A stretch of 64,000 nt of DNA from Haemophilus parainfluenzae (lineage in GTDB: Bacteria > Pseudomonadota > Gammaproteobacteria > Enterobacterales > Pasteurellaceae): NCBI RefSeq assembly GCF_003252725.1, contig NZ_QEPO01000001.1:310001-374000 (forward strand), read 5' to 3'. A program made the translations under genes and the position numbers. Shown in pieces: positions 54,323 through 63,916 of the stretch; positions within the stretch are counted from its first letter, which is position 1, and each line of letters starts with the position of its first letter. Below the pieces are notes generated by a model that did no database searches, was not told where the DNA came from, and saw only the letters and a program-made list of their open reading frames with translations.

Positions 54323-56146
54323 ATGATTAAAGTTATTGTTGGTATCTTCCTTGTTTTAGTTATATTTTTAGTTGGAGCGTTGATATCAGGGGATATTATT
54401 GTCTTTTTTGCGTGGTGGCTTTTACCAGCTTATGCGGTTCTTCTGATCATCTATTTTGCTTTATATGCGGTTATAGGATTAATAACTGATAAGCCATTAA
54501 CAACTAAAATAAAACTTCTGTTAATTATTCCAACCATAAGCATTCCTTGGGGATATACTAAATGGACAGAATATCGAGATGCCCAAAGCGTGCAAGAACA
54601 AAAGATACAACGTGAACACGAACTAGTCGAAGCCTTAGAAAATCTTCCTTCCAAGGCAGAAATTGGAGAATATGGCTATACGCTTTATGCCAAAACCGAT
54701 AACTTAAAAGACGAACATGGTAATCAACCTACTTTTAAATGGGGAAACTTTGAGCTGACTTCTTTCAAAGCTCCCATAAACTATGATCAGGTTGATGTGA
54801 TAAGTCTAACTCAGCCAAAAGAATTGCCTCATGGCATAAAATGTACACATGAACTAGGCTTTAAAAGAAAAAAACAAGAGGATGCAGAAAAAGGCTTAAC
54901 AGCTGAAGAATTTGAGTTTTCTGAATGTAAGGTTGATGAATTCGCCTTAATGCTAAATCAACATCGTATTCAGCTTAAAGATTTTGTGTTCTATTACAAT
55001 TCTGGGCTTCCAATCTATAAAGAGAAAATAACCACCAAACTTGCGGACTTAAATAGCTTACCTAATCCTTATTGGACAGCGAGGCCTCAAGGATACGCTA
55101 GAATTGGAGAAGAATGGATTGTCGATGATCTCTTATTGATTTTAAACCAAGAAGGCAAGCCGATGATTCTTATTGGTTCAGCAAAACATCAGACGGGGTT
55201 AAACAACACAAAAATCGATCAATGTCTCATTAAATCACCTAAATTCGATGTAATTTTAACAGATCTCCAAAATGAACAAGCAACCTTGCATCTCATCAAA
55301 CAATTTAGTCATCATTTTTCTGAATCTTGTCCAGAGACGTTCAAAACTTCGCTAACTTACTCCTCTAATCCTCTTGAGAAGTTGCAAACCACTAAAGTGG
55401 GCGAAATGAAAGGAGATCCAATCTTAAATATTTTCAAGCATTTAGATGATAATGTGGAAGTCACTTGGGCACCTGAATATCCATACTTAGATAAAGTATT
55501 GAGCAGCCAAAAATCCTTTTCTTGGGGAGAGGTAAATCTTATCTCATTTGAAAGTACAGAATCTTCAATTTTGGCTAAATTTGCAGATGAGAGTACAAAA
55601 ATTGGCACTTTCTCCTGCAGTAAAAATAGCAATTCGCGTTTTCTTCATCTTTTGGAACCTGTCGATAACACGCTTGATTACCATAATTTTGCATTAGCTG
55701 AGTGTGAAAATATGGATGGTCTATTATGGATTGAAAACGATCCGATTCAAGTTGGTATGGGAAATGTAGAATATGTGGATATATTAAATAAATCACAGCA
55801 TAAAAATATTTCTGATACAGCGCTATTGGTTTTTACACCATATAATTATCACAAAACAATGCTAACTCTCAACGGATTTCCATTTTATTTGCAGAAAGCA
55901 CTAGTCGATCAACAAGGCAAAATAATCACATTAGTGGGAGAAGTCAGACCAACAGAAACCCAAGAAACCATCAGATTAGGGGAATGTGTAAATTATTATT
56001 CAGAGTTAAAATTAACGCATTTTTCAGATAAACAAGTGGATATCTCGGTTTTTGACCATGAGAATTGGGAAAGTATGCTTCAAACGAATAAAACACCAAT
56101 ATGTGAATTGAAACAGGTTAGCTACCAAATAGAAATATTTAAATAG
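54323..56146 (+). CDS. Membrane-anchored protein of unknown function, possible second immunity protein
   Basis: 607 residues from ATG 54323, with AAGG about eight bases upstream. Three membrane helices occupy the first ~75 residues (VIVGIFLVLVIFLVGALIS, FFAWWLLPAYAVLLIIYFAL and KIKLLLIIPTISIPWGYT), then a large domain outside the membrane. It seems to hold two similar halves: FKWGNFELTSFKA with SECKVDEFALM, and FSWGEVNLISFES with LAECENMDGLL. No family recognised. Last gene of the island, co-directional with the lipase module. Confidence 0.65.
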   Translation: MIKVIVGIFLVLVIFLVGALISGDIIVFFAWWLLPAYAVLLIIYFALYAVIGLITDKPLTTKIKLLLIIPTISIPWGYTKWTEYRDAQSVQEQKIQREHELVEALENLPSKAEIGEYGYTLYAKTDNLKDEHGNQPTFKWGNFELTSFKAPINYDQVDVISLTQPKELPHGIKCTHELGFKRKKQEDAEKGLTAEEFEFSECKVDEFALMLNQHRIQLKDFVFYYNSGLPIYKEKITTKLADLNSLPNPYWTARPQGYARIGEEWIVDDLLLILNQEGKPMILIGSAKHQTGLNNTKIDQCLIKSPKFDVILTDLQNEQATLHLIKQFSHHFSESCPETFKTSLTYSSNPLEKLQTTKVGEMKGDPILNIFKHLDDNVEVTWAPEYPYLDKVLSSQKSFSWGEVNLISFESTESSILAKFADESTKIGTFSCSKNSNSRFLHLLEPVDNTLDYHNFALAECENMDGLLWIENDPIQVGMGNVEYVDILNKSQHKNISDTALLVFTPYNYHKTMLTLNGFPFYLQKALVDQQGKIITLVGEVRPTETQETIRLGECVNYYSELKLTHFSDKQVDISVFDHENWESMLQTNKTPICELKQVSYQIEIFK

Positions 56147-56160
56147 CAGAATTATGTAGT

Positions 56161-56190
56161 AAAAGTGCGAATTTTTACCGCACTTTTATT
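56161..56190 (+). terminator. Terminator at the right end of the T6SS island
   Basis: AAAAGTGCG (56161-56169) pairs with CGCACTTTT (56179-56187), followed by ATT. The next ~150 bases (56190-56339) are AT-rich with nothing recognised. Confidence 0.75.
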
Positions 56191-56339
56191 AAGAAAAATT
56201 ATTGTTTTTCTGGGAATAAATAATTTCAAATGTAGACGATAACTAAAATTTTTGAAACAGAATAGAAGTTCTATTTAATAGTTTGGATAAAATATTTAAT
56301 TATTGAATGAGATATTGATTATTCGATTGGAATGAATAA

Positions 56340-56426
56340 TGGTGCCCGAAGCCAGACTTGAACTGGCACGCCTCGAAAGGCGAGGGATTTTAAATCCCTT
56401 GTGTCTACCGATTCCACCACTCGGGC
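56340..56426 (-). tRNA. tRNA-Leu (anticodon TAA)
   Basis: Read on the minus strand it starts GCCCGAGTGGTGGAATCGG and ends CGGGC-A-CCA. The anticodon stem AGGGA/TCCCT encloses TTTAAAA with anticodon TAA, and a long variable arm marks a class II leucine tRNA. CCA is encoded. Confidence 0.95.
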
Positions 56427-56454
56427 ATCGAGTGATTAACTAACTGCGTGGTTA

Positions 56455-56528
56455 TGGAGGCGTGTCCCGGAGTCGAACCGAGCTACATGGATTTGCAATC
56501 CAGTGCATAACCGCTTTGCTAACACGCC
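56455..56528 (-). tRNA. tRNA-Cys (anticodon GCA)
   Basis: Minus-strand cloverleaf GGCGTGT...ACACGCC-T-CCA. The anticodon loop TTGCAAA gives GCA, and the T arm GGTTCGACTCC is intact. CCA is encoded. It lies 28 bases upstream of the leucine tRNA in the same transcript. Confidence 0.95.
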
Positions 56529-56535
56529 GTTAGTT

Positions 56536-56611
<76 letters not shown>

Positions 56612-56866
56612 ATACGCTGTTAGTGCGGTGAATTTTACGGAAATTTTAAACTCTGTCAATCGAAGATCTGAAAAAAAAATTCAAATGTTGAAAAAATCTT
56701 CGTTTCGGTTGAAATTACAGCAAAATTTAGCACAAGAATATAATTTTCACAGAGTTTTCAATTTCTACTTTTATCGAGAGTGGCTTTATGACAAAATTGG
56801 AGCGTTTTGTTCGCCATTAAATCAAGAAAAGCGCGGTCAAATTTTTGCATGTTTTAGAGGTAAATT

Positions 56867-57976
56867 ATGACACAACAATATTCTATCGATACATTATTAG
56901 CCCAAGCGGGAAATCGCAGTGATGAGCGCACTGGTGCAGTTTCTACGCCTATTTATCTTTCAACGGCTTATGGCCACCACGGGATTGGTGAAAGTACCGG
57001 GTTTGATTATACGCGTACGAAAAATCCAACGCGTAGTGTTTTGGAAGATACCGTAGCAAAATTAGAAAATGGTGATCGTGGTTTTGCTTTTTCCTCCGGC
57101 ATGGCGGCAATTCAAGTGTTAATGAACCTATTTAAAGGTCCTGATGAATGGATTGTGTCAAGTGATGTATATGGTGGGACTTATCGTTTATTGGATTTTG
57201 CCTATAAAAATAACAACAGTGTAAAACCTGTTTATGTGAATACAGCTTCTTTAGCTGAAATTGAAGCTGCGATTACAGCGAATACAAAAGCGATTTTTAT
57301 TGAAACCCCATCTAATCCATTAATGGAAGAGTGTGATGTAGTAGAAATTTCAAAATTAGCGAAAAAACACAACTTGTTAATGATTGTAGACAATACTTTC
57401 TTAACTCCTGTGCTATCTCGTCCATTAGATTTAGGCGCAGATATTGTGATCCATAGTGGCACAAAATATATTGCGGGTCATAATGATAGTTTGGTTGGCT
57501 TGATTATTGCAAAAGGACAAGAGCTTTGTGATCGTATCGCCTATATTCAAAATGGTGCAGGTGCAGTACTTTCGCCATTCGATTCTTGGTTAACCGTGCG
57601 TGGAATGAAAACCCTTTCATTACGTATGAAACGCCATCAAGATAATGCAAAGGCGATTGCAGAATTTTTACGCGAACAGCCACAAATTGATAGCGTATTA
57701 TATCCAAATAAAGGCGGTATGCTTTCTTTCCGTTTGAAAGATGAAAATTGGGTGAATACGTTCTTAAAATCAATCAAATTGATTACCTTTGCTGAAAGTC
57801 TAGGGGGAACAGAAAGCTTTATTACCTATCCAGCCACCCAAACTCATATGGATATTCCAGAAGCAGAACGCGTCGCTCGTGGTATTACAAACACATTATT
57901 GCGTTTTTCTGTTGGTTTAGAAGATGTGGAAGACATCAAAGCCGATTTATTACAGGCGTTTGCACAACTTAAATAA
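56867..57976 (+). CDS. metB: Cystathionine gamma-synthase
   Basis: PLP enzyme that joins an activated homoserine ester with cysteine in methionine synthesis (369 residues). The PLP lysine is Lys200 in HSGTKYIAGHND. Other family segments are YTRTKNPTRSVLEDTVAKLE, FSSGMAAIQ, DVYGGTYRLLD, ETPSNPLMEECDV and SLGGTESFITYPA. TAGAGG lies upstream of the ATG. Distinguishing MetB from MetC or related gamma-lyases by eye is imperfect; the metB call follows its position before a thioredoxin gene as in H. influenzae. Confidence 0.88.
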   Translation: MTQQYSIDTLLAQAGNRSDERTGAVSTPIYLSTAYGHHGIGESTGFDYTRTKNPTRSVLEDTVAKLENGDRGFAFSSGMAAIQVLMNLFKGPDEWIVSSDVYGGTYRLLDFAYKNNNSVKPVYVNTASLAEIEAAITANTKAIFIETPSNPLMEECDVVEISKLAKKHNLLMIVDNTFLTPVLSRPLDLGADIVIHSGTKYIAGHNDSLVGLIIAKGQELCDRIAYIQNGAGAVLSPFDSWLTVRGMKTLSLRMKRHQDNAKAIAEFLREQPQIDSVLYPNKGGMLSFRLKDENWVNTFLKSIKLITFAESLGGTESFITYPATQTHMDIPEAERVARGITNTLLRFSVGLEDVEDIKADLLQAFAQLK

Positions 57977-58093
57977 TTAGTTTTTATCAATCGGACTAAT
58001 CTGTGCAATTCAATATGCCTTGTGCTATTATGAATAACATCAATTAACGCTAGGTGTTGATTTGTCAACACCTTATTAAATAAGGAAACAAAA

Positions 58094-58417
58094 ATGAGCG
58101 AAGTATTACATATTAATGATGCAGATTTTGAAACTACTGTTGTGCAATCTGATATTCCAGTATTAGTGGATTTCTGGGCGCCATGGTGTGGCCCTTGCAA
58201 AATGATTGCGCCAATTTTAGATGAAATCGCACCTGAATTCGCAGGTAAAGCAAAAATCGTTAAAATCAACGTAGATGACAATCAATTAGTTGCAGGTCAA
58301 TTTGGTGTACGTAGTATCCCAACTTTACTACTTTTCAAAAATGGCCAACTTGTTGCAACACAAGTCGGTGCATTACCAAAAAATCAATTAGCGGCGTTTA
58401 TTAATCAACACCTATAA
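58094..58417 (+). CDS. trxA: Thioredoxin
   Basis: Cytoplasmic disulfide reductase of 107 residues. The active site WCGPC has cysteines 32 and 35 ([19 protein letters not shown]), followed by the cis-proline segment [19 protein letters not shown] precedes the ATG. It has an own promoter region of ~117 bases after metB. It shares a two-way hairpin with the convergent ligase gene. Confidence 0.95.
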   Translation: MSEVLHINDADFETTVVQSDIPVLVDFWAPWCGPCKMIAPILDEIAPEFAGKAKIVKINVDDNQLVAGQFGVRSIPTLLLFKNGQLVATQVGALPKNQLAAFINQHL

Positions 58418-58434
58418 TTGAGTTATTAAACATA

Positions 58435-58472
58435 AAGAGCGGTCAAAAATAGCGATGTTTTTGACCGTTCTT
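58435..58472. terminator. Bidirectional terminator between trxA and the ligase gene
   Basis: AAGAGCGGTCAAAAA (58435-58449) pairs with TTTTTGACCGTTCTT (58458-58472), T-rich on the right and A-rich on the left, so it can act on both converging genes. Confidence 0.8.
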
Positions 58473-59280
58473 ATTTTTTCTCTCGCCAATAAGTGGCAAA
58501 ACGAGGTTTTCCGGAATTAGTTAATCCTCGATATTTATAGGTGATTGTGGTGCCAATAGGCGGTGGATTTTCGCGCTCACTCAGATTAAATCCAGAACCA
58601 ATTTTGAATTTTCCACGATGGTTTTCACAGGTGAGTGAACCGAGTATATTTTCAAATTGTCCTTTTCCTTTGTGATGCTCAACCACCATACATTCTTCAT
58701 CATAAGCGGTTTTAAGCTTCAAAATTTGTGTACTGCGTTTCCGTTCGTAAGGGGCATTAGGATTACGTAACACAACACCTTCACCTTTTTTCCTTTCAAT
58801 TTCATGTAAATACTCGAATAAATGCGTTTTATCTCGTATTGGAATTTGCGGAATAATCTTGATATAAGGTGTAGGGTGGTCTTTTAAATAATCTTCTAAG
58901 GTTTTAAGACGTTCAAAGAGATTTCCTGAGGCATTCGGTACATCAAAAACATAAAGTGTTAATTTTGCCCAATTATTACCTTTAAAGGATTTCGTGATAG
59001 AGGCAATCTCTTCAAATTGATTACGTTCACTAAATATCTCACCATCAATGGCAAAAGGCGGAAAGTGAGCGGTAAAATAAGTCGGCGCGGGCAAGGGTAG
59101 TCCTTGACGACTTAATAATGTTTTGCCATCCCAATAACCGCGTACCCCATCTAATTTTTCAGACATTACCCAGCCTTGAACATCTTGGTTTTCATAAGTG
59201 TCTAATAGCATTAAATCACGCTCATTCGCCCAAATTATTAGACTGAATAGCATACAAAGTAATAAATAAACTACTCGCAT
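58471..59280 (-). CDS. ATP-dependent DNA ligase, exported type
   Basis: A small ATP-dependent ligase (269 residues) that reseals nicked DNA. Nucleotidyltransferase motif I is SEKLDGVRGYW with the adenylated Lys42. Other motifs are AIDGEIF (III), LYVFDV (IIIa), EGVVLRNP (IV) and ILKLKTAYDEE (V), followed by an OB-fold end. A signal peptide (MRVVYLLLCMLFSLIIWA) sends it to the periplasm, where it has been linked to handling DNA entering during competence. Like its H. influenzae homologue it is next to gmhA. Confidence 0.92.
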   Translation of the reverse strand: MRVVYLLLCMLFSLIIWANERDLMLLDTYENQDVQGWVMSEKLDGVRGYWDGKTLLSRQGLPLPAPTYFTAHFPPFAIDGEIFSERNQFEEIASITKSFKGNNWAKLTLYVFDVPNASGNLFERLKTLEDYLKDHPTPYIKIIPQIPIRDKTHLFEYLHEIERKKGEGVVLRNPNAPYERKRSTQILKLKTAYDEECMVVEHHKGKGQFENILGSLTCENHRGKFKIGSGFNLSERENPPPIGTTITYKYRGLTNSGKPRFATYWREKK

Positions 59281-59479
59281 AATCTCTCCTTCTAAATTGT
59301 TTGAGTTTAAAAAGTGCGGTCATTTTTTACAGCGTTTTTAATTGAATCTTTGATTCGTATCGCAAAATAATGAGAAGTAAGCTGGAAAATAGAGAGATAA
59401 GAAAGAGCAGTGGATTATTTGAAATGAACGCTATACAATGCCAACGCGATTTCGAATTTTAATTTTTAAGGAGAATAAA

Positions 59480-60064
59480 ATGTATTTTGATCAAATTAAA
59501 GCTGAGCTTGTGGAAGCACAAGACGTATTAAATAAGTTTGTTTCAGATGATAACAACATCAAACTCATTGAGAAAGCGGCTAAATTATTAGCGGAAAGCT
59601 TTAAAAATGGCGGGAAAGTATTATCTTGCGGTAATGGTGGTTCTCACTGTGATGCCATGCACTTTGCAGAAGAACTAACCGGTCGTTATCGTGAAAACCG
59701 CCCGGGTTATCCTGCGATTGCGATTTCAGATGTAAGTCATTTAAGCTGTGTAAGTAATGACTTTGGTTATGAATATGTATTCTCTCGCTTTGTTGAAGCA
59801 GTCGGTAAAGAAGGCGATGTTTTATTTGGATTATCGACATCAGGCAATTCTAAAAATATCTTAAATGCGATTGAAGCGGCAAAAGCAAAAGGCATGAAAG
59901 TGATTGCGATGACAGGTAAAGATGGCGGTAAAATGGCGGGCTTAGCGGATGTTGAAATTCGTGTGCCACACTTTGGTTATGCAGATCGTATTCAAGAAAT
60001 TCACATCAAAGTGATCCATATTTTAATGATGCTAGTTGAATTTGAAATGGCGAAAGAGGCTTAA
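59480..60064 (+). CDS. gmhA: Phosphoheptose isomerase
   Basis: Converts sedoheptulose 7-phosphate to heptose 7-phosphate for the lipopolysaccharide core. I chose ATG 59480 because AAGGAG precedes it, giving 194 residues; the open frame continues upstream without support. SIS-domain landmarks are [20 protein letters not shown], then [10 protein letters not shown] and [20 protein letters not shown] and the zinc/active-site HIKVIHILM. Confidence 0.96.
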   Translation: MYFDQIKAELVEAQDVLNKFVSDDNNIKLIEKAAKLLAESFKNGGKVLSCGNGGSHCDAMHFAEELTGRYRENRPGYPAIAISDVSHLSCVSNDFGYEYVFSRFVEAVGKEGDVLFGLSTSGNSKNILNAIEAAKAKGMKVIAMTGKDGGKMAGLADVEIRVPHFGYADRIQEIHIKVIHILMMLVEFEMAKEA

Positions 60065-60102
60065 TACGCGATAAGTGCGGTTAAAAATTCAATGATTTAA
60101 AG

Positions 60103-60129
60103 ATCCCAAAAAGTTTTTTGGGATTTTTT
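60103..60129 (+). terminator. Terminator after gmhA
   Basis: ATCCCAAAAA pairs with TTTTTGGGAT around a two-base loop and is followed by five T residues. Confidence 0.8.
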
Positions 60130-60139
60130 ATAAAAAACA

Positions 60140-60178
60140 CTTGCATAAATAATCACTAAAAAGTAATATTTATTCATT
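60140..60178. promoter_or_regulatory. Tandem ARG boxes, likely ArgR operator of artPIQM
   Basis: Two imperfect palindromes match the ArgR half-box pattern TGAAT-N4-ATTCA: TGCATAAATAATCA (60142-60155) and GTAATATTTATTCA (60163-60176). They start exactly 21 bases apart, the spacing of paired 18-base ARG boxes. They lie 38 bases upstream of artP, fitting arginine-dependent repression. Inferred from sequence only. Confidence 0.7.
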
Positions 60179-60213
60179 CTTACAAGTCAATCAAGGACAG
60201 CAGTAAACTTAAA

Positions 60214-60951
60214 ATGGCGATTAGTGTTAAAAATTTGAATTTCTTTTATGGTTCATCACAGGCATTGTTTGATATCAATCTTGATGCACAAGAAGGCGAT
60301 ACCGTGGTGTTACTCGGACCAAGTGGTGCAGGAAAAAGTACGTTAATCCGTACATTAAATTTATTAGAAGTACCAACCTCTGGTGAATTACATATTGCGA
60401 ATAACCACTTTGATTTGTCTCAGGCTAATAATAATCCGAAAGCCATTCGTCAACTGCGTCAAGATGTAGGCATGGTATTCCAACAATATAATCTTTGGCC
60501 ACATTTAACGGTGATTGAAAACCTGATTGAAGCGCCTAAAAAAGTGTTAGGCATTAGCGAGGAAGAAGCGAAAAAAGATGCATTAGAACTTTTAAAACGT
60601 TTACGTTTAGAAGAGCATGCCGATCGTTTCCCGCTTCACTTATCTGGCGGTCAGCAACAACGTGTTGCCATTGCTCGAGCATTAATGATGAAACCACAAG
60701 TGTTGTTGTTTGATGAACCAACGGCAGCACTGGATCCTGAGATTACAGCTCAAGTTGTTGATATCATTAAAGAACTTCAGCAAACGGGCATTACTCAAGT
60801 GATTGTAACTCACGAAGTGAACGTGGCACAAAAAGTGGCGACAAAGGTCGTTTATATGGAACAAGGTAAGATTATTGAAATGGGCAGTGCAGATTGCTTT
60901 GATAATCCAAAAACCGAGCAATTTAAACAATATCTTTCACACTCAGAATAA
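60214..60951 (+). CDS. artP: Arginine ABC transporter, ATP-binding protein
   Basis: Cytoplasmic ATPase of the arginine importer (245 residues). Walker A is [10 protein letters not shown]-loop [13 protein letters not shown], signature [17 protein letters not shown], Walker [15 protein letters not shown] and switch VTHEV. It is the first gene of artPIQM and has the paired ARG boxes upstream. Confidence 0.96.
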   Translation: MAISVKNLNFFYGSSQALFDINLDAQEGDTVVLLGPSGAGKSTLIRTLNLLEVPTSGELHIANNHFDLSQANNNPKAIRQLRQDVGMVFQQYNLWPHLTVIENLIEAPKKVLGISEEEAKKDALELLKRLRLEEHADRFPLHLSGGQQQRVAIARALMMKPQVLLFDEPTAALDPEITAQVVDIIKELQQTGITQVIVTHEVNVAQKVATKVVYMEQGKIIEMGSADCFDNPKTEQFKQYLSHSE

Positions 60952-60962
60952 GGAAACACAAC

Positions 60963-61682
60963 ATGAAAAAATTACTTTTAACTGCAATGTTAATGGGCTC
61001 AGCTTTTGCTGCGAATGCACAAGAAATCACTTTTGCGATGGAGCCTAGCTACCCGCCATTTGAAACAACGAATGAAAAAGGTGAAATCATCGGTTTTGAT
61101 GTGGATGTGGCGAATGCAATTTGTAAGGAAATTCAAGCAACTTGTCACTTTAAGAGCCAAGCTTTTGATGCATTGATTCCAAGCTTGAAAGCAAAACGTT
61201 TTGATGCAGCGATTTCTGCGATGGATATTACTGAAGCGCGTGCAAAACAAGTTTCATTTTCTAATGCGTATTATGATAGCACAGCAAGTTATGTGGCTTT
61301 AAAAGGCAAAGCAGATTTAGCTTCAGCAAAAACAATTGGTGTTCAAAACGGAACAACATTCCAACAATATACTGCCGCAGAAACCAAGCAATATAATGCA
61401 AAATCTTATGCAAGCTTACAAGATGCGATCTTAGACTTAAAAAATGGTCGTATTGATATCATCTTCGGTGATACCGCCGTATTGTCTGATATGATTTCTA
61501 AAGAGCCTGAAATTCAATTTGTTGGCGAGAAAGTGACTAACAAAAAATATTTCGGTAATGGTTTAGGTATCGCGGTGAATAAATCAAGTAAAGAATTGCT
61601 AGAAAGCTTAAATAAAGGTTTAGAAACCGTGAAAGCAAATGGTGAATACCAAAAAATCTATGACAAATGGATGACAAAATAA
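60963..61682 (+). CDS. artI: Arginine ABC transporter, periplasmic binding protein
   Basis: 239 residues. A signal peptide ([19 protein letters not shown]) precedes the type 3 solute-binding fold: [53 protein letters not shown] and [12 protein letters not shown]. It follows artP by 11 bases and precedes artQ. Confidence 0.96.
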   Translation: MKKLLLTAMLMGSAFAANAQEITFAMEPSYPPFETTNEKGEIIGFDVDVANAICKEIQATCHFKSQAFDALIPSLKAKRFDAAISAMDITEARAKQVSFSNAYYDSTASYVALKGKADLASAKTIGVQNGTTFQQYTAAETKQYNAKSYASLQDAILDLKNGRIDIIFGDTAVLSDMISKEPEIQFVGEKVTNKKYFGNGLGIAVNKSSKELLESLNKGLETVKANGEYQKIYDKWMTK

Positions 61683-61685
61683 TCT

Positions 61686-62357
61686 ATGTTTTATGATTAT
61701 CTTACATTAATTGGACATGCAGCCCTAGTGACCTTAGGGCTTGCTATTTGCTCGTTAATTGTCGGCTTATTGCTCAGTATTATTTTTACCGCCTTAGAAG
61801 CAAATAAATATGTCTTTATTGCAAAACCAGCTTCTGTTGTGATTGCTTTATTGCGTGGTTTACCGGAAATCTTGGTGGTTCTACTGATTTATTTTGGTTC
61901 AACCCAAGTAGTAGAAATGCTGACAGGGGAGTATATCGAATTCAGCGCCTTTGGTTGTGGTGTATTTGCATTGTCTTTGATTTTTGCCTCTTATGCTTCA
62001 CAAACTTTGCGTGGTGCGATTCAAGCCATTCCAAAAGGGCAGTGGGAATCAGGTGCTGCTTTAGGATTAAGCCGTCCTTATACCTTCATCCATTTGATTA
62101 TGCCACAAGTATGGCGACACGCTTTACCGGGCTTAAGCAACCAATGGCTCGTGTTATTAAAAGATACCGCACTGGTGTCGTTAATCGGGGTAGATGACTT
62201 AATGCGTCAAGCAGGATACATTAATACAAATACCCATGAGCCTTTTACTTGGTATGGTATTGCTGCATTAATTTATTTAGTGATTACGTTGATCAGCCAA
62301 GCAGGTATTCGCAAATTAGAATTACGTTTCACTCGATTTGAACGGGGAGTCGAATAA
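61686..62357 (+). CDS. artQ: Arginine ABC transporter permease ArtQ
   Basis: 223 residues with about five membrane helices. The His/Glu/Gln-family permease motifs are [16 protein letters not shown] and the EAA loop [20 protein letters not shown]. It overlaps artM by one base (TAATG), so the two permeases are coupled. Confidence 0.95.
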   Translation: MFYDYLTLIGHAALVTLGLAICSLIVGLLLSIIFTALEANKYVFIAKPASVVIALLRGLPEILVVLLIYFGSTQVVEMLTGEYIEFSAFGCGVFALSLIFASYASQTLRGAIQAIPKGQWESGAALGLSRPYTFIHLIMPQVWRHALPGLSNQWLVLLKDTALVSLIGVDDLMRQAGYINTNTHEPFTWYGIAALIYLVITLISQAGIRKLELRFTRFERGVE

Positions 62358-63040
62358 TGTTTCAAGAGTATTTAGCAGTGATTGCTCAAGGTATTCCGAC
62401 TAGCCTGTTGCTTACAGTTGTGTCTTTGTTTATTGCCTTTTTCTTAGCATTGGGTTTAACCTTCTTGCTTTCTATCGGCAATAAACTGGTGAAAAGTGCG
62501 GTCAATTTGTTCCTTGTTTTATTTACAGGCACTCCACTTTTAGTGCAATTTTTCTTAATTTATGCAGGCCCAGGCCAATTCCAATGGTTGGTGGACAGCC
62601 CATTATGGGGATTATTCTCCAACGCATGGTTCTGTGCAGCATTAGCTTTAGCTTTGAATAGTGCCGCTTATTCAACCCAATTATTTCATGGAGCAGTAAA
62701 AGCGATCTCTAAAGGTCAATGGGAAAGCTGTGCGGCATTAGGATTAAGTCGTCTGCAGACTTTGAAAATTCTCATTCCTTATGCGTTAAAACGTGCGCTC
62801 CCGTCTTATACCAATGAAATTATCTTGGTATTTAAAGGTACAGCATTAGCTTCTACCATTACGATCATGGATATCATGGGATACGCACGCCAACTTTACG
62901 GCACAGAATATGATGCGTTAACTATCTATGGTATTGCAGGCGGTATTTACCTCATCATTACTGGTATTGCCACTTTATTACTCCGTCAGTTAGAAAATAA
63001 AGTGTTGTCATTCGAACGTATTGATACCGCCAAGGCATAA
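62357..63040 (+). CDS. artM: Arginine ABC transporter permease ArtM
   Basis: 227 residues, second permease of the arginine importer. It has LFTGTPLLVQFFLIYAGPGQ and an EAA loop GQWESCAALGLSRLQTLKI. A uptake signal is embedded in its coding sequence near 62497. It ends the operon, with a terminator downstream. Confidence 0.95.
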   Translation: MFQEYLAVIAQGIPTSLLLTVVSLFIAFFLALGLTFLLSIGNKLVKSAVNLFLVLFTGTPLLVQFFLIYAGPGQFQWLVDSPLWGLFSNAWFCAALALALNSAAYSTQLFHGAVKAISKGQWESCAALGLSRLQTLKILIPYALKRALPSYTNEIILVFKGTALASTITIMDIMGYARQLYGTEYDALTIYGIAGGIYLIITGIATLLLRQLENKVLSFERIDTAKA

Positions 63041-63062
63041 AGTGCGGTCAAAAATAGAAACA

Positions 63063-63097
63063 AATCGGGCAGTTTAAAAATTGCCCGATTTTTTATT
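63063..63097 (+). terminator. Terminator of artPIQM
   Basis: AATCGGGCA (63063-63071) pairs with TGCCCGATT (63082-63090), followed by a T run. Confidence 0.85.
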
Positions 63098-63156
63098 ATA
63101 AATGCGAAGTAAATCTGTTTTTCAGGCTTATAATATAAAGTACTGAGGAGGATATT

Positions 63157-63867
63157 ATGAAACCTATTTGTGTCGTATTAACAGGCGCAGGAGTTAGTGC
63201 CGAAAGTGGTATTCCTACATTTAGAGCAGAAGATGGTTTATGGGCAGGGCATAAAGTTGAAGAGGTCTGTACGCCTGAGGCCTTGCAAAAGAATCGTGCA
63301 AAAGTATTAGATTTCTATAACCAACGACGAAAAAATGCGGCTGCAGCTAAGCCAAATGCTGCACATATCGCCTTAGTTGAATTAGAAAAAGCCTATGATG
63401 TGAGAATTATCACGCAAAATGTGGATGATTTACATGAACGAGCAGGAAGTTTGAATGTTTTACACTTACATGGTGAACTGAATAAAGCCCGTAGTAGTTT
63501 TGATGAAAGTTATATTGTGGATTGTTTTGGCGATCAGAAATTGGAAGATAAAGATCCTAACGGTCATCCAATGCGCCCATATATTGTTTTTTTCGGTGAA
63601 ATGGTGCCTATGTTAGAACGTGCAGTGGATATCGTAGAGCAAGCGGATGTCGTGTTAGTGATTGGTACTTCTTTGCAAGTGTATCCTGCGAATGGCTTAG
63701 TTAATGAAGCGCCAAGCAAAGCGCCAATTTACTTGGTCGATCCAAATCCCAATACAGGATTTGTTCGTAAGCAAGTCATCGCAATAAAAGAAAAAGCGGG
63801 AAAGGGCGTACCGAAGGTGGTGAGTGTATTGTTAGATAAAATAAAAGATTCACCTGTAGCTAAGTAA
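63157..63867 (+). CDS. cobB: CobB-type sirtuin, NAD-dependent protein deacylase
   Basis: Removes acyl groups from lysines using NAD (236 residues). Motifs are GAGVSAESGIPTFR (NAD site), TQNVDDLHERAG, and the catalytic His105 in HLHGEL. Tyr54 and Arg57 in FYNQRR are the pair that marks class III desuccinylase/deacetylase sirtuins. The four zinc-binding cysteines expected after HLHGEL are absent: the region reads KARSSFDESYIVDCFGD with a single cysteine. AGGAGG lies upstream of the ATG. Confidence 0.88.
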   Translation: MKPICVVLTGAGVSAESGIPTFRAEDGLWAGHKVEEVCTPEALQKNRAKVLDFYNQRRKNAAAAKPNAAHIALVELEKAYDVRIITQNVDDLHERAGSLNVLHLHGELNKARSSFDESYIVDCFGDQKLEDKDPNGHPMRPYIVFFGEMVPMLERAVDIVEQADVVLVIGTSLQVYPANGLVNEAPSKAPIYLVDPNPNTGFVRKQVIAIKEKAGKGVPKVVSVLLDKIKDSPVAK

Positions 63868-63875
63868 TAAAGATG

Positions 63876-63914
63876 AAGTGCGGTCAAAATTCTCATTGTT
63901 TTTTGACCGCACTT
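63876..63914. terminator. Inverted uptake-signal pair, shared terminator
   Basis: AAGTGCGGTCAAAA (63876-63889) pairs with TTTTGACCGCACTT (63901-63914). It lies between the sirtuin gene and the convergent gene at the window edge. Confidence 0.75.
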
Positions 63915-63916
63915 TG

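Noticed and set aside
6340-56460. Insertion sequences, integrase or att repeats at the island edges
   Set aside because: I looked for transposase or integrase motifs and for a second copy of the tRNA-Leu 3' end near the left edge and saw none.
56628-56870. 80-codon plus-strand ORF between tRNA-Gly and metB
   Set aside because: It overlaps the expected tRNA promoter and the metB leader, has no ribosome site, and the product looks like no protein family.
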